Shown in pieces: positions 10,137 through 19,526 of a stretch of 64,000 bases of DNA. The stretch comes from Platanthera guangdongensis (Eukaryota > Streptophyta > Magnoliopsida > Asparagales > Orchidaceae). Location: NCBI GenBank assembly GCA_039583875.1, contig CM077157.1, positions 80,104,346 through 80,168,345 on the forward strand, written 5' to 3'. The translations under genes and the position numbers were made by a program. Position 1 is the stretch's first letter. Each line of letters starts with the position of its first letter. A model generated the notes under the pieces. It searched no databases. It was not told the origin of the DNA and worked only from the letters and a program-made list of their open reading frames with translations.

Positions 10137-12398
10137 CTTAGGCACCCAACAAGTTTTGGGGCCTTGTTTCCTTTTAGGCTTTGCTATGTGAAATACAACA
10201 GTCTTTCTAAATAAAGCTGGTTGAAATTTATATGAAGGAGCGGTTGGATTATACCAACAATCTAGGGCAAAATACCCAACCTTTCCACAACACCAACACT
10301 CAAATCTGTCGTATCTTTTCTTTGGTTGCACATTTGAAGTTGTTCTTTTGTGCAACACAGAATTGTCATCCAATTTCCAAGGTAGAGGTGCAAAATTCAC
10401 ACCCTTACCTTTCAGATTTAAGTGGGATACACTGGGATCAGCTCCAAGAATTCCTTGGCTTCTTGGATTGATCACCTTTTGTGGTGGTTCTTGGCCTATA
10501 TTGCCTTTTGATATCTGATACTTCCAACAAGGCTCTTTATTGACCTTACTGGTAGAGAACGCAGACATCATGTGTCCAGGAACACATGCTCTCAAGCATC
10601 TGTTAGAAGGCAGATACTTGACTAGTTGCCTTTCTAGACCACTTGGAGTTTTACCCTTGGGTACAGACTTCTTATTAAATTTTTTATTCTTACTATACCC
10701 TACACCACTTCTAAATGGTGCAGAAAGGGTATCTATGATAGGTATCACTGACTTAGATTTTGAGAATTGAGTTAGGAGCTGTCTTTCCTGAGCAAGCTTT
10801 GCTTCCAGGTCTTTGATAGTCTTAACCTATTCTATTATCACCTATGTCTGGCTATCTATCTTGTTAGTTAATTCTATAACTTTCAGTTTTTGTAGATCCA
10901 ACTTTGTGTTGGCACTTATAAACTGAGAAGATACTCCTCTCAAGGATTCTAATTCTCTGGCATGATCCTTAGCAAGCTGTCTGCTTGCAATCAAGGCCTT
11001 TAGTAACTTTCTATATCTATTGATAAGGGAGTCAAAATCTGCTTCAATGTCTGAGTCATGTTCTTCACTATTAGAAGAGTGTGAACATGATTCATTTTCT
11101 GATGTAGAAAGAGAATCTGGGGCTATGCTATGAGAGATTGATTTTACCTTAGTAGGATCTGAACAATCCTGATCTTCTTCTCCTGGTTTAGTTTCCTCAA
11201 TAGCCATCAGGCCCATGAGAGCCTCCTCCTCTTCTGATCCTGATGAATTAAACTCACCGTCAGACAGTGTCAACTGTCTTTTTGCCAAGAAGCTTTTGTC
11301 AGCCTTCTTGTGTTGTCCATCCTTCAAGTTCTCTGACTTTTTCTCCTTTCTTTTTGCTGTGCAATCAGCTATGACATGCCCTTTTTTGTTGCAATAATAA
11401 TGCACTATATTAGTTTTAATATATTTGTTCTGAGAAGAGGCATACCTGTCCCCAGAATACTTCTTCCTGGGTTTCTCTGGATGATTGATCTTTTTGTGAG
11501 AAGTGTCTCCAGCTTGACCCTTCCACCTGTCTTGTTTTCTTCTCCTTAACATCTTCTTGAACTATCTAGAGAAGAAAGATAGTTCCTCCTCAGTTAGTTC
11601 CCCTTCTGTTGAGGATGATTCTGAACACTCATAAGCAGTTTGCAGTTTTTCTAAGAGAGTTTGCTTCTCTCTGACTTTTCTAGATGACACAGCCTTTAGA
11701 TCCAAAGACTTTTCTCTATTGTGTGCTCTGGCTGATTCTTCTTCGGACTTTCTGAGATTGAGCTGTAACTCATGAGACAACAGCTTTCCATATAGGGCCT
11801 GGGGATCTATGTTGGCTAAGTTTCTCATTTCTCTTATGACACAGATCTTAATGTCTCATTCCTTGTTCAGGGACCTCAATAACTTGTCATTAAGTTCATA
11901 ATTTGTAATACTTCTGCCATAAGTCCTCAAGTTGTTTACAATTCTGAAGAACTTTTCAAAACACTCAGCCACTGAATCTTTCTTATCTTGTCTAAAGGCT
12001 TCATATTGTTAATTTAACAGAGATTTTCTATCATCTCTGACCTCTTCAGTACCTTCCATGTAAATTATCAAAGACTCCCACATTTCCTTGGTTGTCTTGC
12101 AATGAATCAGATTCTGAAAAATGGAATTATCTATTGCACTTACTATTATATTCTGAGCCCTCTTGTCCATAGAGGCCAGAATGATTTCATCCTTATCCAT
12201 TTCCATGTAAGTCTTGGGTATCTTGATGTTTGCATCAAGAACTAACACTTTCATGGGAATGAAAGGTCCTTCAATCACTGTGATGTATATTCTTGCATCT
12301 GCTGTCTCCATGAATAATCTGACTCTTTCTTTTCATATTCCAAAGTTTTCTTTGGAGCAGATAGAGAGTTTAATGGAATTGTTTTCCCTCTGGGCCAT
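10137..12398 (-). pseudogene. Copia-1 gag
   Basis: The ATG is at 12398-12396 (MAQRENNS). A TGA at 12335-12333 replaces Trp in the F-G-I-W-K-E-R motif and another at 11858-11856 replaces Trp in K-E-W-D. Open parts are 12311-12009, 11828-11562, 11552-10842 and 10748-10114. The first zinc knuckle (near 11395) reads HYYCNKKGHVIADC, with the first Cys changed to His. A serine/acid-rich region and a coiled coil follow. A second knuckle (near 10300) reads CWCCGKVGYFALDC, with its His changed to Tyr. Gag would form the particle and package element RNA. Confidence 0.88.
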
Positions 12399-12464
12399 GA
12401 TATATCTTTCTCTGTAATCCTTTGGATTCTCACTAGTTTGTTATGCCTTTTTCAGTCAACCTCC

Positions 12465-12475
12465 CTCTGATACCA
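12465..12475 (-). promoter_or_regulatory. Copia-1 primer-binding site
   Basis: The minus strand TGGTATCAGAG is complementary to initiator tRNA-Met, two bases after the 5' LTR end. Confidence 0.9.
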
Positions 12476-12477
12476 AA

Positions 12478-13166
12478 TGTAAATGTTTATTTTAGGATTA
12501 CTAATGACGTAGAGGGGGGTGGGGTGAATAGGTCCAATTTAAATTATGACACCCCTTTTGTGAATCAGAGTATTACTTTGATTAATATGATTAACTCAAT
12601 CAAATAATTAAGATACACTTAACATCAAAAAGGAAAATAAACACATCACAACAATTCAACACACACAACATAGTGCACACAGATTTGTAGTGGTTCCCTA
12701 ATTTATGGGTACATCCACTTCCCCCTTTGCCTATCTAGCAATAAACTAGATTCGACCAAACTCCTTCTCTTTCCTTTACTAAAATATTTATATCTTACAG
12801 CTCAGAGCCCACCCGGCTCCTACAACTCAGACTATACAAGTCTTACGACTCAAATCGCCAAGATCCTACCCCTCAAGTTCTTCCCAACAACTCTACCTCA
12901 GAATGAATACTTACTCCTACTTCTCAGGAAACACATGCCCTACACCTCAGAGAATTTTCAACTTCTCCTACGTCAGGTAATCCCAGCCCTACCTTAGCCT
13001 TGATAGCACAGACTTACAAAAAGAATGAGAATAATTCTCCTCCACTCAGATCTACAGGTAGATCTTACAATAAAAGTAGGTAAAAGAAAAATTGAGTTAC
13101 AAAGTGTCACCTAGTAAGAGAGATCTGAGTAACAACTTCTTGATCTGATCTTGATGAATGTGCTTC
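12478..13166 (-). repeat. Copia-1 5' LTR, first 689 bp only
   Basis: It aligns with 614 to about 1290. It is cut at 13166 by Copia-P inside GATGAATGTGCTTC, so the promoter end of this LTR lies outside the window. GCTTC at 13162-13166 is the expected target duplication of Copia-P. Confidence 0.9.
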
Positions 13167-13494
13167 TGTTGGGTTTTGTATCCACAATAACCTAGATTTG
13201 TGTGAAGTCACCCTTGAACTAAGATGAATTAAGTTGTATTTGATGTATTGTTTGAGTTATGTGTTTACAGGACTAATTTGCCAAGTGTAGACCAATGTCA
13301 GTCTATAATGGGTCACCAAACACAGGACTATACAGTGCAATCTCTCATTGTGTGATCCATGGTGTTGACTCATGTGTAGCCTCTCTATTGGGATACACTT
13401 CAGTTTTCAAGCACATGGACTGTTGGTGAAAGACGTGTTGCTGATTTTATTGAAGAAAGGAAAATCCTCATGAAGGAAAATATTCTAAGTGTTT

Positions 13495-14115
13495 CACTCG
13501 AGTAGAAGTTTAAGTACTCTAGTTGAACCCTTAGTAAATACTCGAGTAAGTCTGTCTGAATTCGAGTAAGGGAAATGGTTCTCGAGTAGTCTGAACATAG
13601 CTCTCGAGTGGACAAGTCCATTACTCGAGTAGTCTTCTTCTTATTCTCGAGTTAACAGATTTTCCACTCAAAAAAATATTCTAAGTACTTTACTCGAGTA
13701 GTCATATTAACCACTCGAGTAGATAAGCCCTTTGTCTCGAGTTACAAATGAACAGTTCTCGTGAAGATTCTATCTCACTCGAGTAGTTAAGTTCCTGTAC
13801 TCGAGTAGTCTTTCTACTTCTCGAGTTGTCTGGATCTAATACTCGAGTAATCAAATTTTAAACTCTCAGAATTTTTATAAGTACTTTTCTTAAGTAGTTC
13901 ACTTCTACCTCTCGAGTAATCCTTCTACCTCTAGTGTATCATTTCTGGCACTCGAGTAAGTCTTATTCCACTCGAGTGATTATAGATTCTGTTCTGATTT
14001 TCCTGAAAAACATCATCTCGAGTTATCTGATATTGTCCACTCGAGAACTCATATTAGTACTCGAGTAGCTTATCTTCCACTCGAGTAATTCAGATAATTT
14101 TTCCAGAATTTCGCT
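13495..14115 (+). repeat. CTCGAG palindrome array
   Basis: About twenty CTCGAG hexamers, mostly within ACTCGAGTA, are spread over ~620 bp in alternating contexts (ACTCGAGTAG, TCTCGAGTTA), typically some 20 bp apart. It ends ~90 bp before the TATA box and occupies the same place as the GTGTCGACAC arrays of the other copia LTRs. Confidence 0.9.
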
Positions 14116-14205
14116 AAGTCCAGAACCGACGGGATTTTCAAATGACGCGACGTGATTGGTCCACGCGGATGTCATTAATACTAATTATGACCGTTAGGGA
14201 GATCT

Positions 14206-14214
14206 TATATAAGG
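14206..14214 (+). promoter_or_regulatory. Copia-P LTR TATA box
   Basis: TATATAAGG lies just downstream of the CTCGAG array and ~700 bp before the LTR end. Confidence 0.6.
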
Positions 14215-14915
14215 TCTTGTCATTTCGATTAATCCTAACAAGTGCTGAAACGAATACTTCAAGAATTCTGAATCAGAATTTCTCTTTCCAAAAATGGAAG
14301 CTACCGCCACTCAACATCGTGAAATTCGCCTAGGGCTTTCATTCAAGACGATTCAGAAAGGTTGACCTGCAGATCAAGATACTCTTCCATCTACAGATCT
14401 TCTCCTTGATCTTGTGAGTCAAAGAAGTTTCAGATCCAGATCTAGCCGAGCATCTTCTTCAACAATTTTTGATAAAGACGCAAAGTTCAAAGGAAGAGGA
14501 CCTTGGCCGCAATCTCCAGATCTGAGAAAAATATTGTTTGTACTTCATTTTCTTAATTTATTCTTGTAGGAGATTACTCTTCGAGTGTAGGAGCTTTGTT
14601 CTCCGAGTTGTAGGAAGTTTTGATCTTCCGAGTGTAAATCCGTGTTGTGGATCGAGTTGTAGGAACTTTGTTCTGAGGCGTAGGATTGGTTTCAATCCGA
14701 GATAGTGGAGTATTCGAGTCTAGTGCTTTGCTAGATCGGTGAGTGGAAAGTGGATGTACCCAAGGTTAGGGAGCCACTATATATATCTTGCCATATGTGA
14801 ATGTTTGGTAGATTGTTTTTGCATAGTTCGCTAATTTTTTATTCCGCAAAAAGACGCACAACTCACCTATTCACCCCCTCTAGGTGATTTAGGTAGACAA
14901 CTGGACACTTTCAAT

Positions 14916-14931
14916 TAGTATCAAAGCCAGG
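14916..14931 (+). promoter_or_regulatory. Copia-P primer-binding site
   Basis: TAGTATCAAAGCCAGG matches the complement of initiator tRNA-Met (TGGTATCAGAGCCAGG) with two G-to-A differences, two bases after the LTR. Confidence 0.85.
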
Positions 14932-14997
14932 TTGATCATTAAAAGGTTAACACCTTGATCATATCCGTCCCTAGTTATCTTATGAAATTTTTCAAGC

Positions 14998-17242
14998 ATG
15001 GACAAGGCCAAAGATTTTGCCAAGCTTCCCTTGTACACAAAGAACAACTTTCCCATGTGGAAAGAGAGAATTAGATTTTTCATGGAAGCTGTGGATCCAA
15101 GGATCTTCATGATCGTTGAAGAAGGTCCTTAGTTCCGATGACCGTCTCCACTATAGATTCAACAAAGAATGTTCCTAAGAAATTGCTGGATCTCCACAAA
15201 GATGAGATTGCACTTGTGTCTTTAGACAAAAAGGCCAATAATATTATAGCAAGTGCAGTTGATGACTCCATGTTGCAGAACCTGATCCACTGCCAGTCCG
15301 CTAAGGAAATGTGGCAGTCCCTCTTCACTTTGATGGAAGGCACAAAGAGGTTAGGGATGATAGAAGATCCCTTCTTAATCAGAAGTATGAAGCCTTCCGA
15401 CAAGGTCCCAAGGATACCATTACAGATACGTTTGAAAACTTCTTCAAGATAGTGACCACCAAAGAGTATACGACCGAGTCTTCACCAATGGAGAAATGAA
15501 TGATAATTTCTTGAGATCCCTAACTAAGGAATGAGATAACAAGGTTTGTGTCGTTCGGGAATTTGGAAAGCTAGCTGAGACAGACCTGCGGAATCTCTTC
15601 GGAAAGCTTATGTCACATGAGCTACAAATTAATTCAAGAAAAGCTAAAGAAGTGAAGAACAGGTCCTCATCCAAGGAGAAGTCTATTGCTCTCAAGGAAG
15701 ACACCTCAAGGAAGTCCAAGGCCGCCTCTCCTGCCCCAGCACAAGAAGTAAGTGAAGAAGAAACCTCGGAGCCAAGTACCTCAGGCTCAGAACTATCTAA
15801 AGGAGAGTTATCACTACTCTCAAGACAGTTCAAGAAATTCTTGAACAAAAAGAAATAATGAAAATGCAAGGATGACTCTTACAGAAGATCACGCCATGAT
15901 GGCGATCGACACAGAAAAGGCACAAGCAGCCATGACAGGTATACTACTAAACCGAACAAACATATTTCTACTGACATCGTTTGTTATTGCTGTAATAAGC
16001 CAGGTCATGTCATCGCTGACTGCTCCCACAAGAAGGAGGGTGGAAAAAGAGAAGAAAAAAAATCTTCTTACAATAAGAAGAGAACAGAAAAGGGCCTAAT
16101 AGCCAAGAAGGGCAAGACTCTTAGCGACTCTGACTCATCTGAGTCGAGTGAAGAAGAAGAAGCCTACTTCGGGTTTATGGCTCAGACTGACGACGAACAA
16201 GAACCCCAGTTCACTGGGAAGGTAAATCCTCACACTCCGCTCTCTGAATCTGATGTTTCTGAACATGATCATAAGGACAGCTCTTCTGACGATGAGTCTG
16301 AACTCATGGCCCAGTACAAGGAGTTAATCAAGGCTTACGACAAATGTCGACGAGTCGTGAAAACTCAAGCTAAATAGATAAAGTATTTGAAGGCTGAAGA
16401 GAGCACTTTTAGAGAGAAAGTCGCTAAGACTGACTCACTCAGAGAGAACTTCAATGCTGCCATTGAAGAATATAACAATGCTCTTGAGCACCTAGACCTT
16501 AAGGATAAGATCATAAAAGAACTGGAAGCACAACTTGAAGGTGCAAAGAAACTTGTTGAAAGTTTCTCGAAGCCCAAGATTGTCCTTCCTTTAGTCGTTG
16601 AATTCTCAGCTAAGGCCAAGGGTGCTGGGCTAGGCCATGTTGAAGCTCCTAGTAAATCTTCTAGGAGGAATAAGGCTCAGAGAAAGTATAAGGCGACCAA
16701 GAAGGCTTTGGACAAAGAAAAAGGGAAAGCCCCTCAAGATCAGACTTCTTTCAAGATGGTCATTTTTCTAACAAACGAGTTTGATCTTGACTCGTCCTAC
16801 GATCACTTTGCTAGGCCTACTTATGTAGAGCCCAAGTCTCGTTACCAAGGATGGACTCGTCCCAGAAAGTTTGGTGAGAGTGTCTTTAAGGTACCTTATG
16901 AAGAAATCATTCTTCAGAGCTATGACCCTTATAATCATGGTCATAACATTAAGAAGGCACCAAAGGTAAAGCCCATTGTAGAAAAGCCTCTGAAGGAGAA
17001 GAAATCATGTGATTGCCATCACCATGAAGCTTCTTCCTCCAAGAATGCTGCCCTTGCTAGACCACCATCTCAAAAGGTCAAGCAGGAGATTTTCAGGCAA
17101 TGATACAATAGGTTTGACTGTTGGTGCTGTGGTAAAATTGGTCACTTTGCCATTGACTGCTGGTTTAATTCCAGTAATTTTGCAACTCCTCAAGTTGGAA
17201 ATATGAGAAAGACCACTCATAATGCTAATACCTGTAGGGGGA
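14998..17242 (+). pseudogene. Copia-P gag, frameshifted, cut by Copia-2
   Basis: The ATG at 14998 opens MDKAKDFAKLPLY, followed by NFPMWKERIRFFMEAVDP. A frameshift near 15130, another near 15350 and a TGA at 15532-15534 (Trp of K-E-W-D) break the reading. The first zinc knuckle is CYCCNKPGHVIADC (near 15985). A serine/acid region, a coiled-coil stretch (16387 on) and a lysine-rich segment follow. The second knuckle, CWCCGKIGHFAIDC, is near 17118, after a TGA at 17101. Copia-2 interrupts at 17243. The rest of gag, ending in a stop, is at 30237-30290. Confidence 0.85.
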
Positions 17243-19253
17243 TGAAAGATATAGTTCCTAAACACCTAGGGGGGGGTGAATAGGTGACCAAATTCTTTTT
17301 AACTTTTAAGGCAGTATTCAACTTATAATCACAGAATTTAATCTACTATTGCACAGCAATCACACAGCATTCACAGCAAACCACAGCACACAGTAGACAC
17401 ATAGTTTTATAGTGGTTCCCCAAGGTTTGGGTACATCCACTTTCCCCCTTCGCCTATCTAGCAGTGTACTAGATTCGGCCCAACTTCTCCACTATCTCAG
17501 AACCCAAAACAGGTTCCTACACCTCAGGCCCAAGGCCCTACAACTCAGCTTTTTCACAAAGCCTACACTCAGCCACCAAGGCCTACACTCAGCCACCAAG
17601 GCCTACACTCAGCCACAATAGGCTTTCACTCAGAGATTCCAATCTCTTACACTCAGGCTCTCAAGCCCTACACTCAGCCTTTATAATTACAGGCTTACAA
17701 AACTCAGATCCCTAAGGATCCTACAAGATAAAAATGAATACAATAATGTTAACTCAACAAATCAGAGAATAGAGAGATGAGATGTGAGTTTCTTGATGAG
17801 TTCTTGGAAGAACTCAGCTGAAATCAATCTGACTTGGCTTTCTTCAAAGCTTCTTGAATGTAGAACACAATAAGATTGATTCCTCTGCAGTTGATCCTTG
17901 ATCTCTGCTACTTAAGATTCAGAATAAATCTGAACCCTTTTTCTCAGCCTGGTTCCAACGACTGATTTCTTGGATGGAGCTCTCTCTCCAACTTCTTAGA
18001 TCTGCACTTGATTCTTCAGGGAATAGCTAGATCTTCTTTGTTAAATACTTGATCAATAATCCGAACAACTGTTTCTGTAAACAGTATAAGCCAAATTATA
18101 GGCCTTCTTCATGGTAACCGGCTGGTCCGGTTCATAACTGATTCCTAACAACTCTGACAGGTGCTGTAGATCGGCTGGAATGGCAGCTGTCAAGTCATCC
18201 AGTCAGTTCTTGAAAATTCTGTAACTGTCTAGAAGTGTCGAGACTGTCTGTCTTTAAGTGTCGACACTTATAGACCAAGTGTCGACACAAGTTGTCTAAG
18301 TGTCGACACTAGCCTACAAGTTGTCGACACAACTCCTTGTGTTGTAGATTTTATATCTCGACACTACTTCTTCTTCATGTGTCGACACTGATAATGTGTG
18401 TCGACACAAGTCCTTGTACTTCAGTATTTTGCTGAATTCTTCTAAGTGTCGACACAACACCTTTGTGTCGACACATCTTCATGTGTTGAATCTGTTAAGT
18501 GTCGACAGTGCTTCTTGGTGTCGACACATGTCTTCAGTGTTGATACTTGTTGAGTGTCGACACAGCCCCTTGTGTCGACACATTCTTCTTCTGTCGAGAC
18601 TCTGGCTGAGTGTCGATACATCTCCTTAGTGTCGACACTTGTACTTAGAATTTTGCTGATCTTTGCTAAGTGTCGACACAGCTCCTTGTGTCGACACTTT
18701 ATTCAAGTATTGAGTCTCCAGCTAAGTGTCGACACATTTTTTCTTGTGTCGACACTTTCTTCAAGTGTTGACTCTTCTTCAGTGTGTCGACACATTGCTC
18801 TGGGTGTCGACACTTATACTTAGTCTCTGCTGACTTTTGTTGAGTGTCGACACAGCCTCCAAGTGTCGACACTTTTTGATGTAGACACAGTTTTACTGTG
18901 TGTCGACACAACTGCTAAGTGTCGACACAACTTTACTGCAATTTTCTTCACTGAGTGTCGACACAGCTCCTTGTGTCGACACTTTCTGTCTGGTGTGGAC
19001 TCAGCATCCCTGGTGTCGACACAAATACTCCAAGTGTCGACACTGCTTGCCTGGGTGTCGACACGAGTCTTCTTAAGTGTCGACACTTTCCCTCTGGGTG
19101 TCGACACATGGACTTAGAAATTTTTTCTTCTTTCCTGCAAATACTTAACCTGCACAAGTAAACTCAAAATACATCAAATATATTTTTGATGTATATCATT
19201 GAGTTGGGTGAGGCTTCTTCAAATCAAGTACATTTGAACCAATGTACCCAACA
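17243..19253 (-). repeat. Copia-2 3' LTR
   Basis: It begins TGAAAGATATAG and ends GTACCCAACA on the plus strand. The LTR TATA box seen in the partner copy is mutated here (CCAAATTATA near 18091). Confidence 0.95.
18236..19113. repeat. GTGTCGACAC array, Copia-2 3' LTR
   Basis: About thirty GTGTCGACAC palindromes, most perfect, lie in ~880 bp. Many come as pairs spaced 18-21 bp from start to start, such as GTGTCGACAC, eight bases, GTGTCGACAC. Because the motif is its own reverse complement, false ORFs rich in VDT, CRH and VST appear on both strands. Confidence 0.95.
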
Positions 19254-19267
19254 ATCTCCCCCTATTT
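19254..19267 (-). promoter_or_regulatory. Copia-2 polypurine tract
   Basis: The minus strand AAATAGGGGGAGAT abuts the 3' LTR. Confidence 0.9.
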
Positions 19268-19526
19268 GGAGAAGTCATAACCCTTAGTCAATGATATACA
19301 CCATTCATAATTAAATTACAAAATGATGTAAAGCAGGAATATATATAGCAGGGCAATCATAAACATGTATCAATCAAACATGTATACATAGACATCATCA
19401 CAGAACAAATATGAAATAGATTTAACATATAACACATTGTTCTAATATCTGTCATATTCATTTTCAAAAGTTTACAGAATGTTTCACACCAAAAGATCAC
19501 ATAGTAAACTTAAGAAAATTCTAATT

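Larger units (their letters stand above)
614..13166 (-). mobile_element. Copia-1: Sirevirus-like Ty1/copia retrotransposon, right end outside the window
   Basis: The first LTR is 614-2388 and the second starts at 12478, beside a tRNA-iMet primer site. The order on the minus strand is LTR, gag, protease, integrase, RT, RNase H, spacer, third ORF, polypurine tract, LTR. The second LTR is interrupted at 13166/13167 by Copia-P; its remainder would lie beyond 64000, so the target duplication cannot be tested. The long copia pol with [10 protein letters not shown], the LTR end with CACCCC beside a TATTC block, the palindrome-rich LTR and the extra ORF after RNase H are Sirevirus traits. All ORFs carry stops or frameshifts, and two smaller elements sit in the third ORF. 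It is the oldest copia element here. Confidence 0.9.
13167..14913 (+). repeat. Copia-P 5' LTR
   Basis: It begins TGTTGGG and ends CACTTTCA. The order is start, CTCGAG array, TATATAAGG, then a leader ending with TATTCACCCCCTCTAGG. The partner LTR is beyond the window. Confidence 0.88.

Noticed and set aside
15444..15869. Minus-strand ORF opposite Copia-P gag
   Set aside because: It is the antisense shadow of the gag frame on the plus strand.
17412..17621. Plus-strand ORF repeated at 28395-28604
   Set aside because: It lies in the transcribed leader part of both Copia-2 LTRs and is only a reading of GCCTACACTCAGCC-type repeats.
18236..19113. CRISPR-like appearance: short palindromic repeats with spacers
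   Set aside because: Repeats are 10 bp with variable 8-47-bp spacing, lie in plant LTRs, occur in both LTR copies, and no cas genes exist here.
18396..19161. Overlapping ORFs on both strands rich in VDT, CRH and VST (also 29379-30140, 33650-33910, 62286-62727)
   Set aside because: They are readings of the self-complementary GTGTCGACAC array in LTRs; every frame on both strands gives similar strings, and they occur in both LTR copies.
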